From: Mycobacterium sp. ITM-2016-00317
GTDB lineage: Bacteria; Actinomycetota; Actinomycetes; Mycobacteriales; Mycobacteriaceae
NCBI RefSeq assembly: GCF_002968295.1
Contig: NZ_CP134399.1
Span: 4,216,001-4,280,000, forward strand
Direction: 5' to 3'
DNA length: 64,000 bases
Part shown: piece by piece, positions 19,601-27,068 of the stretch
Layout of the letters: each line of letters starts with the position of its first letter
Numbering within the stretch: position 1 is the stretch's first letter
Notes under the pieces: generated by a model
The model's database searches: none
The model's input: only the letters and a program-made list of their open reading frames with translations
What the model was told of the DNA's origin: nothing
Position numbers and translations under genes: made by a program

Positions 19601-19657
19601 CAGCGCACCTACCCTGCCGATGTAACGGCCATAACCGTCACGTGCGACAACGTCCAT
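16619..19657 (-). CDS. Large M13 family zinc metallopeptidase with acidic and cadherin-like N-terminal extension
   Basis: A 1012-residue exported neprilysin-type peptidase. Residues 1-40 look like a signal peptide. Residues about 45-200 are an acidic, Asp/Glu/Ser-rich low-complexity region (EESDDGEESGDDGDDG). Residues about 245-340 are a bacterial Ig/cadherin-like repeat (DRDGDALAFSLLGNRGP, GTFTYDPDDAF). The C-terminal 650 residues are the M13 domain: NAYYSPTMNEIVFPA, zinc motif HEIGH (845-849) and the third ligand in ENIADLGG (Glu909). M. tuberculosis Zmp1 has only the peptidase part (about 660 residues), so the extension is the unusual feature; it may tether the enzyme to the envelope. ATG 19657 has GGGGGA upstream. 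Confidence 0.9.
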   Translation of the reverse strand: MDVVARDGYGRYIGRVGALAVALGVGMAVAATQGAAVAGAETGTGSSDSSSESSQQGDAGSAATTRAPDAGDPADEVAVDRHDDVEPAEESDDGEESGDDGDDGEESDDGVKDVDDVEDSIEDDPPTDASDGAVEPRPDRDDAQTEVDPAARALDDPVHVEVPTETRESVETGSVAEHLTTVELTTARTPAEAQDPQDPPVTVVKSLAVPTVVPAAPVAPAPNLLSWLTGFFAGMQRTFFNRAPDARNQLVTITLAEPENMSDPVALLARDRDGDALAFSLLGNRGPKHGTVTFDQATGTFTYDPDDAFARRGGTDTFFYKVSDASSGWHLPGLVSLLTKPDFGHADYARVTIALAPAVRSGIDLSNIDNSVRVQDDPFGWLLGKWLKEHEIPADRGRDGLIFELSDTVSRQIRDLIAELGRTGTQPGTDAQRIVDFFASYTDTATIAEVGLAPLLAELARIDGAADSAALTAVLGSLVGVNTGVGLAVELDLKDSSRRLLELSQAGLGLPEMSYYTDPRHADILAAYPRHIATMFALVYGGTVDDHLQTAQRVVSLESKLASAHWDLVRSRDPELTYNLRSLSDLVAEAPGFDWGSWLQSRGVPLEHTAVMMIDQPDYLTAFAQAWATESLQDWQDYLRWQTIHVRAPLLTEDLVEEDFAFFRQRLNGVEKNSERAQRALEALDTILGYAVGKLYVEKYFPQEAKRQIEEMVDNLIEAYRDSINELEWMTPQTRAKALEKLDKLTVKVGYPDTWVDYSAVVIDRGDLYGNVVRGLAADLQSALNDLGKPIDRSEWGMTPQTVNAYYSPTMNEIVFPAAHLMAPFFDPDADLAASYGGIGATIGHEIGHAFDDTGSQFDGDGNLVNWWTEADQAAFAAKTRVLVEQFDGYVPRQLPDGPHVNGTLTLGENIADLGGLAIALKAYAKSLDGTPDVVIDGYTGTQRVLLGYVQSWQIKSRDAEILKRLATDPHSPPEFRVNGILRNLDAFYEAFGVDESSPLWVAPEDRVRIWY

Positions 19658-19971
19658 CGATCCCCCGATCCGCCTGAACCCAGCACCGGCGCGGAAGCAA
19701 ACTTCGTCCCACCCGAAGCAATCTGCGCAAACCTAACTCACTGATCCTGACGGACGCGTTAGTTTGCCGAAGTTTCGCATATTGGCCGAGGAAAGTCCTA
19801 GCGTGCCAATCTGCCGCTTGCTGCCTTCTGAGTCTCTACAGCTCTGGCAACCTCAGGTGCCACCTGACCGCACCCGTGCCCCTCGATGGGTCGAGCCGGG
19901 ATCCACAAAAGACGATACAAAGGAATGAGGACCTGAACGAGCGCCGATTTCCCGGTATTGAGGAGTGCACG
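19658..19971. other. Intergenic region between M13 peptidase and a small secreted protein
   Basis: This 314-bp divergent region should hold both promoters. One half-site like an iron box (AACCTAACT at about 19731) was seen but has no second arm. No coding frame, hairpin terminator or RNA gene is recognisable. Confidence 0.4.
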
Positions 19972-20199
19972 ATGCAGGTGAAGAAATTCGTCGCCGCCGC
20001 GGTGATCGCGGGCGGACTCGGGGCAGGGCTTTCTGTGGGTGTCGGCCAGGCCGGTGCCGATCCGCACTGGTGGCATCCCGGACCCCCACCCCCACCCGGC
20101 CACGTCGGCCATATCGTCCACGTCCCGCCCGGCCATCTGGGCCAGTGGGTCGGCGTGCCGCCGGGGCACTGGGACAAACCGTGGAAATGGCTCAAATAG
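19972..20199 (+). CDS. Small secreted protein rich in Pro, Gly, His and Trp
   Basis: A 75-residue protein with signal peptide VKKFVAAAVIAGGLGAGLSV and probable cleavage near GQAGA. The mature 45 residues are almost entirely Pro, Gly, His, Val and Trp, with two VPPGH repeats (VPPGHLGQWVG, VPPGHWDKPW). ATG 19972 has GAGGAG upstream. The His content could bind metal, but nothing else supports this. Similar small secreted proteins occur in fast-growing mycobacteria; unknown function. Confidence 0.75.
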   Translation: MQVKKFVAAAVIAGGLGAGLSVGVGQAGADPHWWHPGPPPPPGHVGHIVHVPPGHLGQWVGVPPGHWDKPWKWLK

Positions 20200-20201
20200 C
20201 G

Positions 20202-20873
20202 TCAATAGTCGTCATGCAGCCGCATCCAGCCATATGGGGGCTGCTGCGGCCATCCCGCCGGTGAGTCCTCCCAGTCCTCCTGGCGCCCGTACGGGGTGAG
20301 GTCGAGCAGGTCGAAAACCACCATGAACGGCTCCTCACCGCGGTCGAAGGTCTGCCAGGTGTGGAACACCCGATCGCCGTCGCGCAGGAAGACGCTGATG
20401 GAGTGGCGTTCTTCCCCGTCGACGGTGGTGCGCAAGTCCTCGTTGAAGGTGGTCCGGCCCGAGGACACCCACGGCAGGTCCCAGCCCATCCGGTCCTTGA
20501 ACGCGACCAGCTTTCCGACCGGAGCCCGCGACACCAACACCAGCGAGGTGTCCTTGGCATGCAGGTGGGAAAGAGGCCCGATGTGATCAGCCATCATGGA
20601 GCATCCGGAACACCCTGCGTCCCAATCTGATCCGAACATGAAGTGCTGCACGATCAGCTGCCGGCGGCTGTCGAACAGATCCAGCAGAGTCACCGGCCCC
20701 GCCTCGGTGTCGAAGACGTACGGCGTCTCGACCAGCACCATCGGCAGCCGGCGGCGCGCGGCGCTGACGGCGTCCTTGAGGCGGGTGAGTTCTTTCTCAC
20801 GCAGGAGCAGGTCGGCACGCGCGTGCTCCCATTCCTCTCGCGACACAATCGGCGGCAACGCGGCGGCTTCCAT
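20202..20873 (-). CDS. DUF899 family thioredoxin-like protein
   Basis: A 223-residue cytosolic protein. N-terminal helices (REEWEHARADLLLREKELTR) are followed by a thioredoxin-like domain. LIVQHFMFGSDWDAGCSGCSMMAD gives the family CxxC-type pair, and FNEDLRTTVDGEERHSISVF follows. DUF899 proteins are predicted dithiol oxidoreductases without assigned substrate. It converges on the small secreted gene (stops two bases apart) and lies in the same direction as the LLM oxidoreductase. Confidence 0.85.
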   Translation of the reverse strand: MEAAALPPIVSREEWEHARADLLLREKELTRLKDAVSAARRRLPMVLVETPYVFDTEAGPVTLLDLFDSRRQLIVQHFMFGSDWDAGCSGCSMMADHIGPLSHLHAKDTSLVLVSRAPVGKLVAFKDRMGWDLPWVSSGRTTFNEDLRTTVDGEERHSISVFLRDGDRVFHTWQTFDRGEEPFMVVFDLLDLTPYGRQEDWEDSPAGWPQQPPYGWMRLHDDY

Positions 20874-20895
20874 GCCCCGAGCTTGCCACCGCGAC

Positions 20896-21789
20896 TCAGG
20901 CGAGGTCGGCGATTACCTCGGCTGCCTGCCGGACCTGGTCGATGTCCGAGCTCGTCGGGATCAGGTGCACCTCGTCGGTGCCGATGCCGGCGAATCCGGC
21001 CAGCACGTCACGCAGTTCGTCGGCGGTGCCGGCGAACCCGGTGGTGGGCGCCATCGCATCGACGAAGTCGGCGGGGATCCAGTTCATGTACCGAAGCAGG
21101 TGACGGTGCACCTGTGCGCGCGGCGCGTCGCCGTCGCCGATGGCGAACCAGAACGACGTCGCCAGATGCGGTTTCGTCTTGTCGGCCTCCCGCCACGCCT
21201 GTCTCGCCACGTCGAACAGCTCGTTCTGCTTGCCGAGGTCCAGATCCAGCGTCGTGCCGGCCAGGCCGTCGGCCCAGGCCGAGGCGTTGCGGACCGTCTT
21301 GGGCCCCAGCGTCCCGACGTGCAGGACGGGGCCACCCGGCTGCACCGGCGGCGGGCCGACCGGCAGTGTCGACTCGGTGACCTTCTCCCCCGCCCACACC
21401 CGCTTCATGACTGCGACCCGCTCGGCCATCTGGCGCATCGTCTGGGTGGCGGGGTCGGCGCCCACAGCCCGGTAGTCCTCGTGGCGGCCGCCCACGCCGA
21501 CACCGACCGTCAGCCGTCCGCCGCACAGCATGTCTCCGGTGGCGAGCTGTTTGGCCAGCATCACCGGGTCGTGCAGTTGCGGGATGACCACCGTGGTGAC
21601 CAACCGGACCCGCTCCGTCCAGGCGGCCAGGGCTCCCAGCAGGGTCAGGCTCTCCGGGTTGTCGAAGGCGATCCGCTCGCCCCAGCACAGCGACGAGAAC
21701 GGTCCGTCGTCGACGAGCTGGGCCCATGACCTCAACGTCGCACGGTTGAGATCGGGCTCCATCACCGGCATCGTCATCCCGATTTGCAC
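20896..21789 (-). CDS. LLM-class, probably F420-dependent oxidoreductase
   Basis: A 297-residue TIM-barrel flavin/F420 enzyme of the luciferase-like family. The N-terminus is IGMTMPVMEPDLNRATLRSW. It carries LTLLGALAAWTERVRLVTTV and LTVGVGVGGRHEDYRAVG, the conserved stretch before the cofactor-binding loop, and ends with TDEVHLIPTSSDIDQ. Mycobacteria hold dozens of such genes, mostly F420-linked; which cofactor and substrate apply here is not visible. Confidence 0.87.
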   Translation of the reverse strand: MQIGMTMPVMEPDLNRATLRSWAQLVDDGPFSSLCWGERIAFDNPESLTLLGALAAWTERVRLVTTVVIPQLHDPVMLAKQLATGDMLCGGRLTVGVGVGGRHEDYRAVGADPATQTMRQMAERVAVMKRVWAGEKVTESTLPVGPPPVQPGGPVLHVGTLGPKTVRNASAWADGLAGTTLDLDLGKQNELFDVARQAWREADKTKPHLATSFWFAIGDGDAPRAQVHRHLLRYMNWIPADFVDAMAPTTGFAGTADELRDVLAGFAGIGTDEVHLIPTSSDIDQVRQAAEVIADLA

Positions 21790-21854
21790 GACGGTGATTC
21801 TGGCACGCGGTCAGGCGAACACCCGCCCGGACGGCAGCGCGCCGCCGCGCGAGC

Positions 21855-22973
21855 TCAGCGCGCCGGCGGGTCCTTGTAGGCGCGGATCGGGTCGGCGCCC
21901 GGTGGAGCGAACAACGCACCCCGCAGGCCACCTCGGAACGTGCGGATCGCCACGAGGAACCACGTGGACAGCAGCCCCACGAACGCAATCGCGGCCGCGT
22001 ACTTGAACGCAGGCAAACCGGTGTGCAGCGCGAGTTGGGTCGTGCCGGTGACGAAGGTGCCGACCGGGAACGTCAGGCTCCACCAGGTCAGCGCGAACGG
22101 CATCCCCCGACGCAACGTCCGCACCGTCAACGCTGTGGCCAGCCCGATCCACAGCACCGCGAAGCCCCACACCGGCACGCCGTAGAGCACCGCGAAGATG
22201 CGCATTCCGTCGGCCAGGCGCGCGTCGACGGCCAGCGCCGCGTCCGTGCCCAGAAGCCCTGCGACAGTGATGGATTGGCCCAGTGGCCCGAGCACGATCC
22301 ACAGCGTGGGCACGCGAGCGGTGCCGGAGGTACCGAAGTGGGCGAGCCGGCTCCAGACCATGGTGATGATGATCAGTGAGGCGATCAGCGACAGTCCGAA
22401 CATCGCGTAGCAGCCGTAGAGCATGGTGGCGCGTCCGGGGCCTTCGGCCATGTGCGGAACGAGAAGGCACCCGGTTGCCGCCGACACCATCGGCGGCACG
22501 ACCGGCATGAGCCAGCCGCCGAACGCCGCGTCGGGTTCCACGCGGTACTGAGTGAACATCAGATACGGGATGGTCGTCGCGGTGAACAGGCCACCGAGTG
22601 TGCCCGCCGTCCAGAGCACCCACGCCAGGCCGACAGCCGCGTCGACGCCGATCAGATCCGTGCCGACCAGCAGCGCCCCGGACGCCACCGTCAGCAGCGC
22701 CATCGGCGCCGCCCCGTAGAAGTGCGCCATCTGCGGATTGCGGGCGTGGCTACGGGCCACCACGGGGTTGCGGATCCAATGCGCGAGCATGGCCAGGATC
22801 AGCACCACCATCCACAGCGCCGAGAGCACCCACACCGCCAACGCGAACCCCCGCAGCCCCGGCACGTGCACCGGAAGCGTGGCACCCGCGGTCGCGACGA
22901 TGCCGGTTCCCATCACCGACGCGAACCAGTTCGGTCCGAGATAGCCGAGGATGGACGGCCGCTGCGTGTTCAC
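21855..22973 (-). CDS. TDT family transporter (TehA/Mae1 type)
   Basis: A 372-residue integral membrane protein with about ten membrane segments, of the tellurite-resistance/dicarboxylate transporter superfamily. The start is taken as GTG 22973 (VNTQRPSILGYLGPNWFASV), because LGPNWFASVMGTGI is the family N-terminal motif and upstream codons are Arg-rich and non-conserved. Family members export sulfite, malate or anions, or act as channels. It is divergent from a two-component system that starts 158 bases away, so it may be a target of that system. Confidence 0.85.
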   Translation of the reverse strand: MNTQRPSILGYLGPNWFASVMGTGIVATAGATLPVHVPGLRGFALAVWVLSALWMVVLILAMLAHWIRNPVVARSHARNPQMAHFYGAAPMALLTVASGALLVGTDLIGVDAAVGLAWVLWTAGTLGGLFTATTIPYLMFTQYRVEPDAAFGGWLMPVVPPMVSAATGCLLVPHMAEGPGRATMLYGCYAMFGLSLIASLIIITMVWSRLAHFGTSGTARVPTLWIVLGPLGQSITVAGLLGTDAALAVDARLADGMRIFAVLYGVPVWGFAVLWIGLATALTVRTLRRGMPFALTWWSLTFPVGTFVTGTTQLALHTGLPAFKYAAAIAFVGLLSTWFLVAIRTFRGGLRGALFAPPGADPIRAYKDPPAR

Positions 22974-23131
22974 CGGGACAGTATGGTCACCGCGAGCGTG
23001 CGCGAAGTTCCGGACCCGATCGGCGTTTCGCCCGCAGACACGCACTCTCGGCGGTGGGTGGGGGTTATCCCCCGCCAGACTGACCGGAAAACGCTGTGTC
23101 GCCGCGGCGCCGCGATCCATAGGTTGAAGAC

Positions 23132-24457
23132 ATGACCGCAGTCACCGACACCGATCCTGTCACCGACAGGGTCCCGCTGGACCACGACCGGCCCGCCCTC
23201 GGGACGACACCGCCGCGCGCACGCAGCGTCGTCGCGAGCGCGTCGCTGCTCACCGGCGGCACGCTCGCGGTGGTGTGGTTCTGGATTCCGTTGGCAGTCC
23301 TGGTCCTCGGTGTCAGCGCGATCCCCAGTGTCATCGGTTTCCTGCTGGCCGCCATCGTGTTCGCGTACCTGATGCGCGGCATCGACCACGTCGAACGGGT
23401 CCGCAGCGAAGCCGTGTTCGGCATGGGCATCCCGGTTCCGCCGCGCCGGCTGTCTCCCTACTCCGGCGCGCAGCGCTGGGCCCACCAGTTGTGGCTCGAC
23501 ATCAGCAGCGCCCGCCTCTGGAAGGCAATGGCCCACCACTACCTGCGCATGCTCTACGACGCCCTGGTCACCGCCGTTGCGCTGGGGCTGGTGGTGTTCG
23601 CGTTCCTGGCACCGGCGGTCGCGATCGGCGTCGGCCACAGCGACCCCGAGGCCGGGCTGTCGTTCCTGCCCACCCCGGTGGCTTGGCTGCTGGCCGTCGT
23701 CGCGCTGGCCGCCGCGGCCGCGTTGGTGACCTTCGCGCCGACACTGGACGCGAGGATCGACCGCTGGCTGCTGCCGCCGTCGTCGACCGCCGAACTGCAA
23801 CACAAGGTCAGCGCGCTGGCCGATGCCCGGCAGGGTGCGGTGACGTCGGCGCAGACAGAGCGCCACCGCATCGAGCGGGATCTGCACGACAGCGTCCAGC
23901 CGCGCCTGGTGTCACTGGCGATGACGATCGGGTTGGCGCAGACCAAACTCGACTCCGATCTGCCCGCGGCGAAGGCCCTGATCGCCGAGGCCCACTCGGA
24001 CGCCAAGGCCGCGCTGGTGGAACTACGCAACGTGGTCCGCGGGATCGCCCCGACCATCCTGTCCGACCGCGGCCTGGATGCCGCGCTGTCGGCAGTGGTG
24101 CAACGGGCCAACAACTCCGGCGTGTCCACCACGATGAGCGTGCACCTGCCGCGCCGGTTGCCCGAGGAGGTCGAGGCGTGCGCCTACTTCGTCGTCGCCG
24201 AAGCGCTGACGAACGTGATCCGGCATGCCGGGGCCGCCCACGCGGCGGTCACCGTGCGGCTCGACGAGACGGCGGAGCTGTTGCACGTCAGCGTGTTCGA
24301 CGACGGGAGCGGTGGAGCGCGGATCACCGACGACGACAACACCACCGGGCTGCGCGGCCTCGACGAGCGGGTGCGCGCAGCACAGGGCACGTTCTCGGTG
24401 ACCACCCAGCCCACCGGACCCACGATCATCTCCGCGGTGCTGCCATGCGGATCGTGA
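23132..24457 (+). CDS. Sensor histidine kinase, NarL/DesK type
   Basis: A 441-residue membrane kinase. The N-terminal half has four membrane segments in two pairs (residues about 40-85 and 150-205), of the Sensor/putative-sensor type found in actinobacteria. The HisKA_3 dimerisation helix RHRIERDLHDSVQPRL holds the phospho-acceptor His252. The ATPase domain ends with DDGSGGARI and TGLRGLDERVRAA. It overlaps its response regulator by 13 bases and is followed by a DUF4097 gene. Confidence 0.93.
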   Translation: MTAVTDTDPVTDRVPLDHDRPALGTTPPRARSVVASASLLTGGTLAVVWFWIPLAVLVLGVSAIPSVIGFLLAAIVFAYLMRGIDHVERVRSEAVFGMGIPVPPRRLSPYSGAQRWAHQLWLDISSARLWKAMAHHYLRMLYDALVTAVALGLVVFAFLAPAVAIGVGHSDPEAGLSFLPTPVAWLLAVVALAAAAALVTFAPTLDARIDRWLLPPSSTAELQHKVSALADARQGAVTSAQTERHRIERDLHDSVQPRLVSLAMTIGLAQTKLDSDLPAAKALIAEAHSDAKAALVELRNVVRGIAPTILSDRGLDAALSAVVQRANNSGVSTTMSVHLPRRLPEEVEACAYFVVAEALTNVIRHAGAAHAAVTVRLDETAELLHVSVFDDGSGGARITDDDNTTGLRGLDERVRAAQGTFSVTTQPTGPTIISAVLPCGS

Positions 24458-25083
24458 TCGCGGAGGATTCCGCGTTGCTGCGAGCGGGCATCGAGCGGAT
24501 CCTCACCGACGCAGGCCACGAGGTCGTGGCAGGCGTGCCCGACGCGACGAACCTGCTGCACCTGGTCAACGAGAAGCACCCCGACCTGGCGATCCTGGAC
24601 GTCCGGATGCCGCCCACGTTCACCGACGAGGGCATCCGCGCGGCCGCCCTGCTGCGCAGTCAGAACCCTGAATCACCGGTGCTGGTGCTGTCGCACTATG
24701 TCGAGGAGCGCTACGCCGCGGAACTGATCGCCTCGGACACCCGCGGGTTCGGGTATCTGCTCAAAGACCGGGTCGCCGACGTGCCGGCGTTCCTCGACGC
24801 CGTCGAAGTCGTCGGCTCCGGCGGAACGGTGCTCGACCCCGAGGTGGTGTCCCAGATCCTGGTCCGGTCGCGCCGCCGCAATGCGCTCGACGCGCTGAGC
24901 CCACGTGAGCGTGAGGTGCTGCAATTGATGGCCGAGGGCAAGACCAACGCGGCGATCGCGTCCGCCCTTCACATGTCGGTCGGCTCGGCCGAGAAGCACA
25001 TCGCGTCGATCTTCACCAAGCTCGCTCTCGCGCCCGACGAGAACCGCCGCGTTCTCGCCGTCTTGCGCTACCTCGAATCCTGA
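24445..25083 (+). CDS. Response regulator, NarL/LuxR type
   Basis: A 212-residue regulator. The receiver domain has acidic AEDS at residues 6-9, phospho-acceptor Asp52 in LAILDVRMPP, and Lys in LLKDR. The C-terminal LuxR helix-turn-helix reads LSPREREVLQLMAEGKTNAA and then HMSVGSAEKHI. ATG 24445 lies inside the kinase gene, so the two are coupled. The likely targets are neighbouring genes: the DUF4097 gene in the same operon and the divergent TDT transporter. Confidence 0.94.
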   Translation: MRIVIAEDSALLRAGIERILTDAGHEVVAGVPDATNLLHLVNEKHPDLAILDVRMPPTFTDEGIRAAALLRSQNPESPVLVLSHYVEERYAAELIASDTRGFGYLLKDRVADVPAFLDAVEVVGSGGTVLDPEVVSQILVRSRRRNALDALSPREREVLQLMAEGKTNAAIASALHMSVGSAEKHIASIFTKLALAPDENRRVLAVLRYLES

Positions 25084-25101
25084 AGCCCCGGAAGGACTCT
25101 C

Positions 25102-25986
25102 GTGACCACCACACTCGCCACGCCGCCGTCTCCCGCCTCACCCCCGCCGCAACTGTCACCGGGCGGACGCACCACGATCCGCACGCTGTTGATCCTGGCG
25201 GCGGCCGTGCTGCTGGTCGCCGTCGTCGCGCTGTCGGCCACGGCCGCGTGGGGCGTCAGTTCGTTCCGGGTGGTCAAGGATTCGCAGCCGCTGCCCGCGA
25301 CGCTGACCTCGGTGGAGATCGACACCGGTTCGGTGCCGGTGGCCATCCGCCTGACCTCCGACCGCGAGTCCCGCGAGCCCAGGGTCGACATGCGCATGGT
25401 CAACTCTGTCCGCGCCGCGGCCGATCCGTTGTCGGTCGACGCCGACGGCACCACCGCGCGGGTGACGATCGATGCGGAGCGCTCGGAGTTCCTGCAGTGG
25501 GGCCGGGCCGGGGAGATCACGCTCGTGCTGCCCCCTGAACTGGCACGCCGGTTGACAGTGACCACCCGGCAGGAGAGTGGCGTGGTGTTCGCCCAGACCG
25601 ACCTCGACCAGTTCACCGCCCACACCGTGGACGGCACCGTGGTGCTCAACGGCGCGGCCCGCCGCATCGACGTCACCAACCAGCACGGCGACATCACCAC
25701 CCGCGATCCGATCTCGGTGACCCAGTCATTCCGCGCGAGCACCACCACCGGCGACATCAGCGTCGAATTCGCCGAGACCCCCGGCACGGTGGACGCCGAC
25801 ACCCAGCGCGGCGACGTCGTGGTCACGTTGCCACCGCCGGGCCCGTATTTCGTCGACGCGTCCACCGGGACCGACAGCGGGGCGACGGTGGTGCGGGTCC
25901 CCCAGTCCAGGGACCGCGACGCCGCGGCAGCAGTGGTCACCGCGCGGACCGACAGCGGCGACGTCGTCGTCACCGACGGGCGTTAG
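25102..25986 (+). CDS. Membrane-anchored DUF4097 beta-strand repeat protein
   Basis: A 294-residue protein with a short Pro-rich N-terminus, one membrane segment (residues about 28-50) and an extracytoplasmic domain of repeated short beta strands with GDI/GDV turns (QHGDITTRD, TTTGDISVEF, QRGDVVVTL, DSGDVVVTD), typical of DUF4097. The GTG start 25102 has GGAAGGA upstream. It is third in an operon with a NarL-type two-component system, where such proteins often sit; it may act as an accessory or sensed component of envelope stress. Confidence 0.82.
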   Translation: MTTTLATPPSPASPPPQLSPGGRTTIRTLLILAAAVLLVAVVALSATAAWGVSSFRVVKDSQPLPATLTSVEIDTGSVPVAIRLTSDRESREPRVDMRMVNSVRAAADPLSVDADGTTARVTIDAERSEFLQWGRAGEITLVLPPELARRLTVTTRQESGVVFAQTDLDQFTAHTVDGTVVLNGAARRIDVTNQHGDITTRDPISVTQSFRASTTTGDISVEFAETPGTVDADTQRGDVVVTLPPPGPYFVDASTGTDSGATVVRVPQSRDRDAAAAVVTARTDSGDVVVTDGR

Positions 25987-26061
25987 CTCGGGCCGCCCTG
26001 CGCGACAATGCGTTCGGCGAACCACCGGCCGGTCGGCGCGGCCCGTCCTATCCTGGAGGGG

Positions 26062-26454
26062 ATGGCGATCACCCTCAACCACACGATCGTCGCCGCGCGG
26101 GACAAGACCGAGTCGGCGACGTTCCTGACCGAGTTGTTCGACTTGTCCGCCGCGCGGCCGTTCGGGCCTTTTCTCGTGGTCGGTGTCGGGGACACCAGCC
26201 TGGATTACGCCGAGGTCGGCGCCGGCGAGGACATCCACCCGCAGCATTACGCGTTCCTGGTCTCCGAGGACGAGTTCGACGTCATCTACGGGCGCATCCA
26301 CGACCGCGGTCTGCCGTACTGGGCCGATCCGAGGGGCACGAGGCCGGGCGAGATCAACCACAACGACGGCGGCCGAGGCGTGTACTTCCGGGATCCGGCG
26401 GGCCACTCTCTGGAGATCCTCACCCGTCCGTACGGATCGGGCGGATCGGGCTAA
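26062..26454 (+). CDS. VOC superfamily (glyoxalase-like) protein
   Basis: A 130-residue single VOC domain. It begins [20 protein letters not shown] and ends with [20 protein letters not shown], where the Glu/His pair would bind a metal. ATG 26062 has GGAGGGG upstream. It could be a glyoxalase, a dioxygenase or a drug-binding protein; no partner narrows this down. Its TAA overlaps the stop of the convergent Rrf2 gene. Confidence 0.85.
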   Translation: MAITLNHTIVAARDKTESATFLTELFDLSAARPFGPFLVVGVGDTSLDYAEVGAGEDIHPQHYAFLVSEDEFDVIYGRIHDRGLPYWADPRGTRPGEINHNDGGRGVYFRDPAGHSLEILTRPYGSGGSG

Positions 26455-26927
26455 CCGACCGAGTGGCCGCGGGCTTCTTCCTGGTCCCGGTAGTCGTCGG
26501 CCAGGCAGCGAACGTGCTCGGGCAGATCGCCGGAGGCGACATCGGCCAGGCTGGTCTGCTCGAGCACCGAGCGCATGCTGGCCCGCAGCGCCCGCCACAC
26601 GTCGGTCAGTGCCGCCGTCGGCCCCGAGTACGGCAGATCGCCGAGCCCGATGTCCCGGACGCTGGCGAGAGGACCGTCGATGCACCGCAGCACGTCGGCG
26701 ATGCTGATGTCGACCGCGGCCCGGGCCAGCTCATAGCCGCCGTCGCGACCCCGGTAGCTGCGCACCAGCCGGTCGGTGCGCAGGTCGGAGAGGATGTCGA
26801 CGAGGAACTGCGCCGGGATGCCTTGAGCCTTGGCCAGGTCGTCGGTTTTGACCGGCGCACCGTCGTCGACCGTCGCAAGCTGGATCATCGCGCGCACGGC
26901 GTACTCCGCCTTGGCCGACATCCGCAT
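26451..26927 (-). CDS. Rrf2 family transcriptional regulator
   Basis: A 158-residue winged-helix repressor: [16 protein letters not shown], then [19 protein letters not shown] and [14 protein letters not shown], the classic Rrf2 wing. The three clustered cysteines that bind a 2Fe-2S centre in IscR/NsrR are absent; only two distant cysteines remain, so it resembles the CymR/Rv1287 group linked to sulfur metabolism. In M. tuberculosis the equivalent gene lies beside cysN; here about 4.5 kb of other genes separate it from cysQ-cysNC-cysD. Confidence 0.9.
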   Translation of the reverse strand: MRMSAKAEYAVRAMIQLATVDDGAPVKTDDLAKAQGIPAQFLVDILSDLRTDRLVRSYRGRDGGYELARAAVDISIADVLRCIDGPLASVRDIGLGDLPYSGPTAALTDVWRALRASMRSVLEQTSLADVASGDLPEHVRCLADDYRDQEEARGHSVG

Positions 26928-26988
26928 GCGCTCAGGCTAGCTGGACGACGATCAAAGTGGCGACGAAGGAACCGCCGGCGCGAAGAAT

Positions 26989-27007
26989 TGAGGTTAGGCT
27001 AACCTTC
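26989..27007 (+). promoter_or_regulatory. IdeR iron box upstream of the acyltransferase operon
   Basis: TGAGGTTAGGCTAACCTTC matches the IdeR consensus TTAGGTTAGGCTAACCTAA at 16 of 19 positions, including the whole central GGTTAGGCTAACC dyad. It overlaps a possible -35 TTGAGG (26988-26993); a -10 like TACCGT (27012-27017) follows at 18 bases. This is the best iron box in the window and predicts repression of the downstream pair when iron is sufficient. Confidence 0.8.
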
Positions 27008-27068
27008 GTGCTACCGTGCGCGCCAAGAGCTGCACAGGTAGCTCCCAGGTAGAGCGAAGGCAGGGCTC

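Noticed and set aside
19726..19744. Iron-box-like AACCTAACT upstream of the M13 peptidase
   Set aside because: Only one arm is present; fewer than half the consensus positions match.
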